This document shows positions 50,766 through 60,228 of a DNA stretch of 64,000 nucleotides, one piece after another; within the stretch, counting starts at the first letter, position 1, and each line of letters opens with the position of its first letter. Source of the stretch: Alicyclobacillus sp. (lineage in GTDB: Bacteria > Bacillota > Bacilli > Alicyclobacillales > Alicyclobacillaceae). The stretch covers positions 62,001 to 126,000 of the forward strand of contig JAIMBT010000002.1 of the NCBI GenBank assembly GCA_023511295.1. The letters are read 5' to 3'. A program made the translations under genes and the position numbers. The notes beneath the pieces are model-generated. The model had not been told where the DNA came from. It saw only the letters and a program-made list of their open reading frames with translations, and ran no database searches.

Positions 50766-52293
50766 GGTCCACCCCTCCTTGCAAGCACGCCAACCACGCA
50801 CTTCGCTGCTGGCGTTGTTCCGCCCGTACCCGCAGCCACTCCCTGAGCGCCTCCGCCTCCGCAGCGACGGCGGCCAGCTCCGGCGAAGGCGCTTGCGCCG
50901 TTTGTTCCATCCGCTGGAGCGCGTCCGCCTGCCAGCTGTCCACCAAGCGATGCAGTTCCCGCCGGACGTCGCCCTTCAACCGGCCCACGACGTCCTTCAC
51001 GTACTGGTACGGATACTGGTTCGACTCGATGGCGCCTCGGTTGACTGCGCCGGTGAGTTCGGTTTCGGGCACCGGGACGTCCAGCTTCTCCAGTTCCGCG
51101 ACCCAGCGCTCGTCCGCCCCTTCCGTATCGTAGACGAAAGCCCGGAGTTCCCGCTGCAGCGGCCAGATGAGGTTGTGCCGCAGGGTTTTTGCGAGGTCTT
51201 CCTGGAACGCGTGCAACCGACGCGTCCGCTCTTCCGCCGTCTTGCGCTCAGCGCCGAGCCAGCCGACCTTGAAGTCCTTTCGCAGACTCTGCACGTAGGC
51301 CCGGCCGAGCTCGGTCGTCGCGTACGGGGCAATCTGCGCGAGTTCGACCGTCCGGTCAAACCCTTCGACTGCGGCGAGCCACGATGCGAGCCACGATGCC
51401 CGCGCCTGCTCCTTTTCGGCACGGTCGTCGGCGAGGCGCGCATCCGCCCTGCGCAGCCAACTCTCGGCCTCCGCCTCGTCGAGCGGCGTGCGTCCGCAGA
51501 CATCGAGCAGGTGGTTGTCCGCCTCCCACTGTCGTCCGCTGTACAGTTCCGCAATCGCGTCGTCGACCAGCCCGCAGGCGGTCGACAGGATGCTCGCCAG
51601 CACGCCGCGCTCGCCGGCCTGTGCCTCCGCCGCCAAAAACGCCCGCAATGCGTCCAGCTCGTTGTACGGACTCGACCTCGAGGTCGTGTAGAACAGGCGC
51701 TCGCACGCAATCCCTTCCTCTTCGAGCGCCGCTTCGACGCGAGCGCGGTAGGTGTCGAAGCGCAACTCGAAGTCGAGGTGCTTGTCAATCTGGTTCACCA
51801 CGACACACACCCGCTTCCCGCGGGCCGCCAAACGCCGGGCGAACTCCAGGTTCTCTTCCGCCTCCACGTGTTGGTAGTCCATCACGAGCAGAACCAGGTC
51901 TGCGAGGTGCATCGCGGCGTCCGTCGCCGCCTGATGGGCGTCGTCCGTCGAGTCGATGCCGGGCGTATCCATCAGGATGATCTCCCCGCCCGGCGACGGC
52001 CACGTCACCGGCTGCACCTCCGCGGTGGTGGGAACCGCTCCCGTCGCCAGTCCGGCATCGCCCGTCAGCGCGTTGATGAGACTCGACTTCCCAGCGGAAA
52101 ACAGACCGCAGAGCGCGACGCGCAGGCGCAGGTCGCCCTGCCGTAGTCGGTCTGCCAGGTCCCCCAAACGCCGAGCGGACGACTCGGCTCCCGCCTCGCC
52201 GACCTGTGCGCGGAGGTTCTCCAGCGCCGCAGCGTACTCCAGTCGCCCCCGGGTGGGGGACAGTACCGCTTCAACATGAAAGGATGTCATCAC
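50746..52293 (-). CDS. Dynamin-like GTPase, first subunit
   Basis: The protein is 515 aa. G1 is GLFSAGKSS (residues 62-70), G3 LMDTPGIDS and G4 NQID, so its GTPase motifs are more canonical than those of its partner. The C-terminal half is helical and matches the dynamin stalk; a predicted membrane paddle is not obvious. The start is GTG at 52,291-52,293 (GAGAGG 7 bases upstream) or the next codon, ATG. It corresponds to the first half of DynA. Translation of the two genes is coupled by a 20-base overlap. Confidence 0.85.
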   Translation of the reverse strand: MMTSFHVEAVLSPTRGRLEYAAALENLRAQVGEAGAESSARRLGDLADRLRQGDLRLRVALCGLFSAGKSSLINALTGDAGLATGAVPTTAEVQPVTWPSPGGEIILMDTPGIDSTDDAHQAATDAAMHLADLVLLVMDYQHVEAEENLEFARRLAARGKRVCVVVNQIDKHLDFELRFDTYRARVEAALEEEGIACERLFYTTSRSSPYNELDALRAFLAAEAQAGERGVLASILSTACGLVDDAIAELYSGRQWEADNHLLDVCGRTPLDEAEAESWLRRADARLADDRAEKEQARASWLASWLAAVEGFDRTVELAQIAPYATTELGRAYVQSLRKDFKVGWLGAERKTAEERTRRLHAFQEDLAKTLRHNLIWPLQRELRAFVYDTEGADERWVAELEKLDVPVPETELTGAVNRGAIESNQYPYQYVKDVVGRLKGDVRRELHRLVDSWQADALQRMEQTAQAPSPELAAVAAEAEALREWLRVRAEQRQQRSAWLACLQGGVDRDGSEA

Positions 52294-52535
52294 CAGTCGA
52301 CCTCTCCACTATCTCATTCCGAAATCAAACCGTCTCTACGTTATCACACCCCGCCGCGTCCGTCACGGTCCCTTCTCCTGGGAAACACCGCAACTGGGCG
52401 CCGTGGATTGCGCGCTGCGGGTGGTAGAATGGGTTTGTCAACGGAGCGAATCAACGGCACCGCCGTGTCGATGCGGGTCATCTGCCGGTGTACAGGCGCC
52501 GTCGCTCGTCTGCCACTGTGAAGGGAGTGCTCGTC

Positions 52536-53636
52536 ATGTTGTCAGGAAATGCGGCCGGAACGGCAAGTGTGCCTCCGTCCCAGCCCCAGCTGTCGCCGCT
52601 GGATTACATCGAGGCCCTGCTGCTGAAGCTACTATCTATCCCGAGTCCGACCGGCGATACGGAGGAGATCATCGGCTGGCTGGCGGGTGAGGCGGAGCGG
52701 CTCGGGTTCCAGGCGCGCAGAAACCACAAAGGCGGACTGCTGATAGACATTCCAGGTGTGGACAGGGCGCATGGGCGGCTCATCACCGCCCACGTCGACA
52801 CACTCGGTGCGATGGTCAAAGAGATTCTCCCAACCGGCCGCCTGCGACTGCACCGAATCGGCGGGTTTGCCTGGAACAGCATCGAAGGGTCGTACTGCGG
52901 GGTGAAGACGGCGGGTGGGCGCGTCGTCACGGGCACCATCCTGCTGCACAATCCGTCCACCCACGTCAACCGAGAGATGGGCACCACCGAGCGGGCGATG
53001 GACAATATGGAAGTGGTGCTGGACGCGCGCGTGGACTCGGCGGACGATGCCCGGGCCCTCGGCATTTCGGTCGGCGACTTCGTGTTCTTTGATCCCAAGA
53101 CGGAGCGCACGGAGACGGGCTACATCAAGAGTCGGCACCTCGACGACAAGGCCAGCGTGGCCATCGTATTCGGGGTCCTGCGACAGCTGGCCGAGAGCAA
53201 GATCCAGATCCCCTACCGGACGACCGTCCTCCTCTCCAACAACGAGGAGATTGGCTACGGTGGCAACTCCAACATTCCGCCCGAAACGGTTGAGTATCTG
53301 GCGGTGGACATGGGGGCTATCGGCGACGGGCAGACAACCGACGAGTACTCGGTTTCCATCTGCGCGAAGGATGCGTCCGGCCCGTACCACCAGGGGCTTC
53401 GGCGGCATCTCGTACAGCTCGCAGAAGCGGCAGGACTGCACTACGCCGTCGACATCTACCCGTACTATACCTCCGACGCTTCCGCCGCCATCCTGGCCGG
53501 GGCGGACGTCGTACACGGGTTGATTGGGCCAGGCGTCGCGAACTCGCACGCGTGGGAGCGCACGCACCGCGAAGGGCTTCGCAACACCTACGAACTGCTC
53601 CTGCGGTACGTGACCTCGCCGACGCTGCAGCTGTAA
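52536..53636 (+). CDS. M42 family metallo-aminopeptidase
   Basis: The protein is 366 aa and resembles the glutamyl/endoglucanase-M group of M42 cobalt or zinc aminopeptidases. Metal-binding segments are TAHVDTLG (His, Asp), HLDDKAS (bridging Asp) and NNEEIGYGG (catalytic Glu pair). These enzymes form dodecameric cytoplasmic shells and trim peptides. I chose the ATG at 52,536, with AAGGGAG at normal distance; the longer frame has no ribosome site. TAGAAT at 52,425-52,430 may be its -10, without a convincing -35. Confidence 0.9.
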   Translation: MLSGNAAGTASVPPSQPQLSPLDYIEALLLKLLSIPSPTGDTEEIIGWLAGEAERLGFQARRNHKGGLLIDIPGVDRAHGRLITAHVDTLGAMVKEILPTGRLRLHRIGGFAWNSIEGSYCGVKTAGGRVVTGTILLHNPSTHVNREMGTTERAMDNMEVVLDARVDSADDARALGISVGDFVFFDPKTERTETGYIKSRHLDDKASVAIVFGVLRQLAESKIQIPYRTTVLLSNNEEIGYGGNSNIPPETVEYLAVDMGAIGDGQTTDEYSVSICAKDASGPYHQGLRRHLVQLAEAAGLHYAVDIYPYYTSDASAAILAGADVVHGLIGPGVANSHAWERTHREGLRNTYELLLRYVTSPTLQL

Positions 53637-53746
53637 GCGCCCGGCGGGCGGGTATCACGGGCCTTGTCTCACACCGGACCGCATGAGCGCATACCCTGTT
53701 GACAAAGACTCAACAGTGGCGACGCACCGCGCAGGAGGTGACGTCC

Positions 53747-54064
53747 GTGAAGCTGGACACGGTGCTCAAGGCCAGTTCCCTGGCGCTGCAGGTTGCGCAG
53801 GACGACAACGTGCGGCAGTTGTTCACCATGGTGCACCAGGGGGCCAAGCGGCGCGGATGGATTGGGCCCCCGCCTGGCTCCCTGCAGGCATCAAAGGCGT
53901 CTTCGGCAACCGCACCGCATCCGGTGCCCTTCGCGCCGAAGGCGGCCAGTTCCCCAGCGAGCAGTTCCCCAACCGGGCCGAGCCTCGGAAAGTGGCTCAA
54001 CGCGGGGAACGCCAAGAAGGCTCTCGGGATGGCGGGAGAACTGGCGCAGCTGTTCTTAAAGTGA
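53747..54064 (+). CDS. Hypothetical protein (105 aa)
   Basis: No family is recognised. A GTG start follows the excellent site GGAGGTGAC, and the frame keeps the base composition of its neighbours. The N-terminal third and the last ~25 residues look helical (KLDTVLKASSLALQVAQ; NAKKALGMAGELAQLFLK), joined by a disordered Ala/Ser/Pro linker. It lies between the aminopeptidase and terpene synthase genes in the same direction. Confidence 0.6.
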   Translation: MKLDTVLKASSLALQVAQDDNVRQLFTMVHQGAKRRGWIGPPPGSLQASKASSATAPHPVPFAPKAASSPASSSPTGPSLGKWLNAGNAKKALGMAGELAQLFLK

Positions 54065-54217
54065 CGTCGTGCAGGGCCGCGGCAGCGCATGAACGGCGAG
54101 ATCGGCCGACACACTACAACTGCGTCCGGCCGATTCGCCCCGCCTCGCTCCCCGACCGTCGGCATTCGGGGATGTGCATCGCCGGATGCCACACGCCCGA
54201 AACCGAGGAGTGAGGAT

Positions 54218-55276
54218 GTGAACACGTCCCAACCGCGCACGGCTGTGCAGTTCCTATACCGCCTGTTTCGCCGTGTGCTGCCGGTCGCGCGGGCGGAACT
54301 CCAATACTGGGCCGAACGCGCAGCCGACATCCCGGACGCAGAACTGCGCAAACAGGCACTCGCGAGCCTGAAGAGCAAGCGATTCCACGCGGACGGCGGA
54401 TGCGTGTACGCGGCCGTCAGCCTCCCCCACTGCCAGACACTGGTGCGGCTGATTGTCGCCCTTCAGACCATCAGCGACTACCTGGACAACCTGTGTGACC
54501 GAACCGGATCTTACGATGGCGCAGATTTTCACCAACTTCATCACGCGATGCGCGATGCTGTACAGCCGGGTGCGGCGCTTCACGACTACTACGCCCTGCG
54601 GCCAGGAGCAGATGACGGCGGGTACCTGCGGGAACTGGTGGAGACGTGCCGCAGCCAGTTGGCCGCCCTGCCCGGCTTTCCAGCCAGCCGACCGTACATC
54701 GTGTGGTTGGTGGATAGGTACTGCGAGTTGCAAGTCCACAAGCACGTCGACCCCGCCCTGCGGGAACGGCGGCTGACGCAGTGGTGGGCGCCGTACGCGG
54801 AGCGCTTCCCGGACCTGTTGTGGTGGGAGTTTGCTGCCGCGACGGGATCAACCCTTGGCGTGTTCGCGCTGTGCCTGTCCTCCGTCGAACCGCAGACGCC
54901 GGCCCAGGCTGAGCGGTTGTTTGAACTCTACTTTCCGTGGGTGGGAGGGCTGCACATCCTGCTCGACTACCTGATAGACCAAGGCGAGGACCTGCGGGAA
55001 GGGGATTTCAACTTCGTCCAGTGTTATCCGTCCGCGGGACGAGCCCACCGGCGGATTTCCTGGTTTGTGGAACAGAGTCTTCGCCGCATCGACGGCGCTT
55101 CGCTCGGCGGCCGCATCCACCGAGACGTCGTCAACGGACTCCTCGGAATGTACCTGTCCGACCAGAAGGTTAGGCAGCAGGCCGCCGTGCGGCCGGCCAA
55201 GCGCCTGCTGTGGCAATTCGGGCCCATCCCCATCGTGTACTACGGCGCCTGCCGCCTGTACCGCTTCGTCCGCTGA
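54218..55276 (+). CDS. ytpB: YtpB-like tetraprenyl-beta-curcumene synthase (DUF2600)
   Basis: The protein is 352 aa, close to B. subtilis YtpB (367 aa). That enzyme cyclises all-trans-heptaprenyl diphosphate to the C35 terpene tetraprenyl-beta-curcumene, a precursor of spore-associated sesquarterpenes. The metal-binding Asp clusters are visible as DYLDNLCD (about 87-94) and LIDQGED. The GTG start follows GAGGAGTGAGG. The partner cyclase SqhC is not in the window. The gene meets folB tail to tail. Confidence 0.88.
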   Translation: MNTSQPRTAVQFLYRLFRRVLPVARAELQYWAERAADIPDAELRKQALASLKSKRFHADGGCVYAAVSLPHCQTLVRLIVALQTISDYLDNLCDRTGSYDGADFHQLHHAMRDAVQPGAALHDYYALRPGADDGGYLRELVETCRSQLAALPGFPASRPYIVWLVDRYCELQVHKHVDPALRERRLTQWWAPYAERFPDLLWWEFAAATGSTLGVFALCLSSVEPQTPAQAERLFELYFPWVGGLHILLDYLIDQGEDLREGDFNFVQCYPSAGRAHRRISWFVEQSLRRIDGASLGGRIHRDVVNGLLGMYLSDQKVRQQAAVRPAKRLLWQFGPIPIVYYGACRLYRFVR

Positions 55277-55326
55277 CGCCCGCGCTGCTCCGCCCACGGA
55301 ATCGCCGCCGTCCACAAGCGGTTCCG

Positions 55327-55698
55327 TCACCCCGCCTGCCCCCGCTTGCGCTCGGTGCGGACGCTGGCATGCAACAAGACACCCGGAATCGGTGCCGACG
55401 GTTTTTGCACTTCGACAGCCACTTCCTGGACCGTTGGAAACGCAGCAAAGATGGACTGACTGACCTCTTCTGCGACGGCTTCGAGGAGCTGGCGCGGGGG
55501 GCCTTCCACAACGGTCCGGACTGTCTCGTACACGGCGCCGTAATCCACAGACAGCGTCAGGTCGTCGCGCTCGCCGGCGGGCTGCAGGTTCAATCGCAGC
55601 GTCACGTTGACGACGAACCGTTGCCCCAGGCGCTGCTCCTCTGGAAAGACCCCGTGTCGCCCATAAAACACCATCTCGGTCAAGCGAATCTCATCCAC
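55327..55698 (-). CDS. folB: Dihydroneopterin aldolase FolB
   Basis: FolB converts 7,8-dihydroneopterin to 6-hydroxymethyl-7,8-dihydropterin in folate synthesis. The 123-aa protein has FYGRHGVFPEEQRLGQRF near the start (catalytic Glu region) and VQKPSAPIPG with the catalytic Lys, closely matching Bacillus FolB. The GTG at 55,696-55,698 gives the usual length, although its ribosome site is poor; a GTG 9 bases upstream is possible. No other folate gene is near, so it is separated from the usual folP-folB-folK cluster. Confidence 0.93.
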   Translation of the reverse strand: MDEIRLTEMVFYGRHGVFPEEQRLGQRFVVNVTLRLNLQPAGERDDLTLSVDYGAVYETVRTVVEGPPRQLLEAVAEEVSQSIFAAFPTVQEVAVEVQKPSAPIPGVLLHASVRTERKRGQAG

Positions 55699-55801
55699 GC
55701 CACCCACCGTGCCCTTCTGCAAAAAGAACTGGATTTTCCATTCGGTGCAGGATACTATGGATTCAAATGTTCCGACTCTTCTAGAAGCAAGGAGGATCTC
55801 C

Positions 55802-56248
55802 ATGGCCGATGTCCGACCTGTCCAGGCGCGTGCATACTGGCACGCGTCGCACCCGGAAGGGTCGCTGTCCACCCAGACCCTGCAGATTGACCGCGTGGCG
55901 GCCTTCCCCGACGAGCCGGTCGACTGCACGAGTCCGGAGGAGTTGTTGACGGCAGCGGCGGCGTCCTGTTACCTGCTCACCTTGCGCACGCTGTTTGAGC
56001 ACCGGTCGTTGCCCGTCCAAAGGATTGAACTGACGACCGAAGCCCGCGTCGAAGTGGACGGCGGCCTGCGGATGGACGCCATCGTCCACCGGCCGGTCAT
56101 TGTCTTGGAGGAGCCTGCGGACGAAGCCCGTGTTCGTCTGCTCGCGGCGCACGCGGAACACGCCTGTATGGTCTCCAGCGCGCTGCGCGGAAATGTGGTG
56201 GTCACGGTGGAGCCGACCGTCTGCGTGGCTTCCGGGACGTCGGCGTAG
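55802..56248 (+). CDS. OsmC/Ohr family peroxidase
   Basis: The protein is 148 aa. The two redox cysteines are Cys56 in AAASCYLL and Cys122 in AEHACMVSSALRG. The family reduces organic hydroperoxides with thiol partners. The ATG follows AAGGAGGAT. A longer open frame upstream has no ribosome site. It is divergent from folB. Confidence 0.9.
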   Translation: MADVRPVQARAYWHASHPEGSLSTQTLQIDRVAAFPDEPVDCTSPEELLTAAAASCYLLTLRTLFEHRSLPVQRIELTTEARVEVDGGLRMDAIVHRPVIVLEEPADEARVRLLAAHAEHACMVSSALRGNVVVTVEPTVCVASGTSA

Positions 56249-56314
56249 GGCCCCGGCCCACGCAGGCGGGCCTGCCCTCCGCCGCCGCCCACCGGCAGGT
56301 TTCGACTCATCCCA

Positions 56315-57622
56315 TCATCCCATCGGCAGGGATGACGTCGTCGACCACGAAGGATCTCGGCGCGCGCGGATGCTCATCCACAGGAAAAGCGCGCCGGCGA
56401 CCAGGCGCAAGCCCGCAGAGGCCAGCATCCCGACATCCATACTCGCGTGCTGGAGCAGCCATACGCCCACTTCCGGCGCCACAAACCCGACCACGGACAA
56501 AGCCACGTTGTAGTAGGCGATGTACGTCGTACGCTCCTGTTCCGGGCACACATCCAGCAGGTAGTTGAATAAGAGCAGCGTCGTCCCCGCGTTCGGAATC
56601 CCCGTCACAAAGTTCACCACGAGCAGGTACGTCATGTTGGTGGAGCCAATCGTGAGTGCCGGTGCCAGTGCCATCCCCAGAGCGGCAATCGCCATCATAC
56701 GGCCGTTTCCGTATCGATCTGCCATCCGCCCCCACCAGCGAAAGGTCAAGATCTGCGTCAATTGGCTCGCCACGGTGAACAGCCCCAGCCAAAGGGCCGT
56801 CGCGTGTGCCGTGCCAATCTGGTAGATGTTGAACAGGGGCCAGCACAGTTGCCACGCGAAATTGAAAAAGAGCAGGCCCCCGGCAACGCGCAGGAACGGC
56901 TTCTGGCGCAGGACAGACCGGAACGTGTCCATCCTCACTCGGCGCAGCCCCTTAACCAAGAGGGGGACCTCCGCTGGGCCGCGGTCGGGTTCGCGGTGCA
57001 ACAGCAGAAACCAGACCTCGAGCGCGGCGAAGACCATCGTGGCGAGAAACGCCACCTGGTACGGCCAGCGGGCGTGTTTGTCGAACTGCTGCAGGACCAA
57101 ACCGGTCAGAAGCGTTGTCGCGAGCCCGACGATGGTCGTGACCCGGTTGCGTTCGCTGAAGAAGACGGAGCGGCGCCGAGCGGGAATCAGGTCGCTGATG
57201 AGCGCCTGCCAACTCAGGTCGCCGAACGACTGCGGCACGCGAATCAGTGCGACCAACCACACCACCCACGCAGCCGCACCGGGCAAGGGCAACCACGGGA
57301 CCAGACCAATCAGAAGATACACGCTCCGGGAGATGGAGGTGGACACCGCGCAGAAGACGCGCTTGCTCCGGGCTCGCCCGATGGTGGCCGCGGCCACGGC
57401 CATCGCGAACAGATTCACCAGGTTCGGCAACGAGTTGAGCTGAGCCATCTGGCTGTCGGTGGCGTGGAGCGCGTCCAGCAGGTACATCGCCACATACCCG
57501 CCGACAATGCTCTGGCTGACAATCGCGAAGCTGCCGTTCCAGATACTGAGGGATTCGTTGTTGCCGCGGATGCTGGACCAGTTCAACCAGCTGCGCATTG
57601 GATGCCGTAGATGTGTCCACAT
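56315..57622 (-). CDS. MFS transporter
   Basis: The protein is 435 aa with about twelve membrane helices. The cytoplasmic loop after helix 2 is short (ATIGRARSKRVF), and a second MFS-like loop WGRMADRYGNGR lies in the C-terminal half. The substrate is unknown. The ATG at 57,622 lacks a strong ribosome site, so the true start could be slightly inside. The gene stands alone, with no same-strand neighbour within 60 bases. Confidence 0.85.
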   Translation of the reverse strand: MWTHLRHPMRSWLNWSSIRGNNESLSIWNGSFAIVSQSIVGGYVAMYLLDALHATDSQMAQLNSLPNLVNLFAMAVAAATIGRARSKRVFCAVSTSISRSVYLLIGLVPWLPLPGAAAWVVWLVALIRVPQSFGDLSWQALISDLIPARRRSVFFSERNRVTTIVGLATTLLTGLVLQQFDKHARWPYQVAFLATMVFAALEVWFLLLHREPDRGPAEVPLLVKGLRRVRMDTFRSVLRQKPFLRVAGGLLFFNFAWQLCWPLFNIYQIGTAHATALWLGLFTVASQLTQILTFRWWGRMADRYGNGRMMAIAALGMALAPALTIGSTNMTYLLVVNFVTGIPNAGTTLLLFNYLLDVCPEQERTTYIAYYNVALSVVGFVAPEVGVWLLQHASMDVGMLASAGLRLVAGALFLWMSIRARRDPSWSTTSSLPMG

Positions 57623-57712
57623 GGCACCAGTTTACCGTTGCGCGGGTGTACCGCAAGGGGGAATTCGCTGGGGAAGGCGCCCCATCCGATGCCAAACCCG
57701 CCACAACAACAC

Positions 57713-58582
57713 TCAGACGTCCAGCGGTCGTTCCGGGGTTCTGTGGTCCAGACGCTCCAGCAGCACCGCCACTTCCGCGCCGAACAGCACAAGGATGCCC
57801 CCGATGTAGAACCAGAGAATGAGCAACATGACCGCCGTCAGGCCGCCGTAAATCATATGGTAGTGGCTGAGGTGCCCCACATACCAGACGAACACCTCCC
57901 GGCCGACGTCCAGGGCGACCGTCGCAACCAATGCGCCGGGCAGCAGGTACTGCCAGTCCATCCGGCGGGCCGGCAGGTAGCGAAAACAGGTGAGGAGGCC
58001 GAGGGCGAGCGAGATCGGAAACGCGAAATGGGAGACGCCCTGAATCGCCCCGACCCAGGCGAACGCGCGCGACTGAAACGGCGGCAAGGAGCGGACCATG
58101 GAGTACAGGGCCATCGCGAGGACGGAAGCGAGCGCCACACAGACGAGGGCGACCAACATCAGGAAGCCGAGGACGCGGCGGGCGACCACCGAACGCGGTT
58201 GTCCCGTCGTGATGATGGTGTCCAGCGCCTGCTGCAAGGCAATGAACCCGTTGGTCGCCGACCACACCAGCGTGACCAGGCTGAGCAACCCGACGTTGCC
58301 CGCGGACGCGAGCTGCCCGATGTTGGACGAAATGAACGCCCGAGCGTCGGATACAGCGGGAAAGAACGGGTTGAGCAGGTTGACAATCAACTGCGCCGTC
58401 GACTGGTGCGGCAGCGCGGCCGACAGCGTGTAGATGAGCAACAGGACCAGCGGAAACAGGGAGAAGAAAGCGTAGAAGGCAATCACCGCCGCGAGGCTGG
58501 CAATGTCGTGCTGCGCCACGGAGGTCGCCAACCACCACACGGCTTTGGCGGCTCGCTTGGGCCACGGAGCAGACGGATTCAT
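57713..58582 (-). CDS. YihY/BrkB family membrane protein
   Basis: The protein is 289 aa with about six membrane helices. Family features are the N-terminal amphipathic stretch, AAVIAFYAFFSLFPLVLLL in helix 1 and WFYIGGILVLFGAEV in the last helix. Historically annotated as ribonuclease BN, the family has no proven RNase role and is better called a membrane protein of unknown function. The ATG at 58,580-58,582 overlaps the rluA-type gene stop by 4 bases. The very long upstream frame is antisense shadow. Confidence 0.9.
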   Translation of the reverse strand: MNPSAPWPKRAAKAVWWLATSVAQHDIASLAAVIAFYAFFSLFPLVLLLIYTLSAALPHQSTAQLIVNLLNPFFPAVSDARAFISSNIGQLASAGNVGLLSLVTLVWSATNGFIALQQALDTIITTGQPRSVVARRVLGFLMLVALVCVALASVLAMALYSMVRSLPPFQSRAFAWVGAIQGVSHFAFPISLALGLLTCFRYLPARRMDWQYLLPGALVATVALDVGREVFVWYVGHLSHYHMIYGGLTAVMLLILWFYIGGILVLFGAEVAVLLERLDHRTPERPLDV

Positions 58583-59664
58583 CGCAGGTCTGCCACCTCC
58601 CGAGCGTCCGGCAACCGGAGACTGAGCCGGTGAATCGCGCGCTGAAACGCTGCTGGTAGCGGCGCTTGTACCCACAGCGCTTCGCGGGTGTAGGGATGGA
58701 CCCACGCGATGGACCAGGCGTGGAGTGCCTGCCCACGTCCCGTCCAGCCACCCTCTGTCGACGGCATACGCATGCCCGGGCCAGTCCTCCCCCCCGTGGT
58801 ACCGGTGTAGAGCGGATCTCCCACGAGGGGACAGCCGAGCGCTTGCAGATGGACGCGAATCTGGTGCCGGCGGCCGGTTTCGAGCTGGCACGCCACGGCA
58901 GACACCTGCCCGTCTCGGCTGGTGGCGAGCACGCGGTAGTGGGTCACCGCAGGGACGCCTGTTCGGCTGACGCGAAACCGTCCATTCACATGTCGATCCC
59001 GCCCGATGGCGCACTCCACGCTGCCACGCGCTTGCGGTGGGCGGCCATGCACCAAGGCCAGGTACATCCGGTGCACCTTGCGACGCTGCAACATCGCGTC
59101 GAGCGCCCGGGCGGCAAACGGATGCTTGGCGAACAGGACGCATCCCGTTGTATCGCGGTCCAATCGGTGGGCGTGAGTTGGGGTGACGGACGCGCCGGCT
59201 GCGGCGAGGTGGGCGCGAAGCCACGCCTGCAACACGGGCGTTTCCGTTGCCTGGTCGTCGTGAACCAGCCAACCGGCTGGCTTGTCCACGACGACCAGAT
59301 GCGGGTCCGCGAAGAGCACGGCCGGTTCCTCGTCCCCCTCGGGCGTTTCGCCATCGGCCGGCCGCCGCCGTGCGGCGCGGAGCCATGTCGACTCTCCGTT
59401 CAGAGCGCCCTCAGACACCCGGACCACGGGGTCTGCCGCATCGGTCCTGGCATCGCCGAGTAACCATATGCGCTTGCCCGCGGAGAGCCGTGCATCCGCG
59501 GGAAGCGGTCGTCCGCCGGCGCGGACGCGGCCTTCGCGGAACAGGCGCTGTACGTATGCGTGCGGCAGGAGGAGCTGCTGCTCAACCCACGTCGCAGCCG
59601 CCTCCGAGGCTTCGGTGCGGCCAACCGTGACCAACAGGTTCCCTTCCACGAACTGAACGTCCAT
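58579..59664 (-). CDS. RluA family pseudouridine synthase
   Basis: The protein is 361 aa. The catalytic Asp lies in HRLDRDTTG, and other family segments are VVVDKPAGWLVH, RRKVHRMYLALV, ETGRRHQIRVHL and GDPLY. It would isomerise uridine in rRNA or tRNA; the site is not predictable. An N-terminal S4-like region (residues ~30-70) is present. I chose the ATG at 59,662-59,664, 7 bases after GGAGGAGG; the GTG at 59,670 abuts that site. Confidence 0.92.
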   Translation of the reverse strand: MDVQFVEGNLLVTVGRTEASEAAATWVEQQLLLPHAYVQRLFREGRVRAGGRPLPADARLSAGKRIWLLGDARTDAADPVVRVSEGALNGESTWLRAARRRPADGETPEGDEEPAVLFADPHLVVVDKPAGWLVHDDQATETPVLQAWLRAHLAAAGASVTPTHAHRLDRDTTGCVLFAKHPFAARALDAMLQRRKVHRMYLALVHGRPPQARGSVECAIGRDRHVNGRFRVSRTGVPAVTHYRVLATSRDGQVSAVACQLETGRRHQIRVHLQALGCPLVGDPLYTGTTGGRTGPGMRMPSTEGGWTGRGQALHAWSIAWVHPYTREALWVQAPLPAAFQRAIHRLSLRLPDAREVADLR

Positions 59665-59708
59665 GTCCACCCCTCCTCCGGCGCGCCGACGGCCCTGCAG
59701 CAGGCATC

Positions 59709-59732
59709 AAAAAGGCGGTGCCTGCGCACCGC
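59709..59732 (-). terminator. Intrinsic terminator after the NifU-domain gene
   Basis: On the minus strand GCGGTGC and GCACCGC form a 7-base stem with a 4-base loop, followed by CTTTTT. It lies about 100 bases beyond the NifU-domain gene stop, before the RluA-type gene. Confidence 0.7.
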
Positions 59733-59833
59733 TCGCGACCCTCATCGACCGCGGACGCGCTGCTCAGGAACCGCCTGGTACGGATATGCAGCGGAGCACC
59801 TGGCCTCGTCCGCCCGAGCGTGTCCGCGTCCCC

Positions 59834-60076
59834 TCAGTACGCCTCGACCGCTTCCACTTCCGGAACGGCCGCCTTGATGGCCCGCTCCACGCCCATCTTG
59901 AGCGTCATGACACTGGCCGGGCACCCGACGCAGCTACCCGTCAGTGCGACAAAAACCGTCTTCGTCAGCGTGTCATACGACACAAACTCGACGTCCCCGC
60001 CGTCCATTTGAATTGCGTCTCGGATCTCGTTGAGCGCTTCCTGGATACGGGCTTCGACACTCACTTCTGTGGTCAT
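59834..60076 (-). CDS. NifU C-terminal domain protein (Fe-S carrier)
   Basis: The protein is 80 aa and consists of the NifU-type Fe-S scaffold domain, with the cluster cysteines in SCVGCPAS and the DGGDVEFV segment typical of the YutI/Nfu group. It would hold or transfer [4Fe-4S] clusters in the cytoplasm. AGAAGGGGTGAT precedes the ATG. It stands alone with its own promoter and terminator. Confidence 0.95.
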   Translation of the reverse strand: MTTEVSVEARIQEALNEIRDAIQMDGGDVEFVSYDTLTKTVFVALTGSCVGCPASVMTLKMGVERAIKAAVPEVEAVEAY

Positions 60077-60102
60077 GGTCGGATCACCCCTTCTATCCCT
60101 TC

Positions 60103-60131
60103 AGAATACGCCATGTGCGGCCTTGCCGCAA
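60103..60131 (-). promoter_or_regulatory. Candidate promoter of the NifU-domain gene
   Basis: On the minus strand TTGCGG (60,126-60,131) and TATTCT (60,103-60,108) are 17 bases apart, 27 bases before the start codon. The match to consensus is moderate. Confidence 0.45.
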
Positions 60132-60228
60132 GCGGCAGACGCAACGGTGGGCGAATGTCAGGACCAGGGACGCCCACCTGCCATACACTACAATATCCAG
60201 TATGGTCGGAAAGGGTGTGTCCCCAGTC

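Noticed and set aside
58583-59386. N-terminal extension of the YihY/BrkB frame
   Set aside because: It runs antisense-frame through the RluA gene, whose catalytic motifs are certain; the ATG overlapping the RluA stop is the real start.
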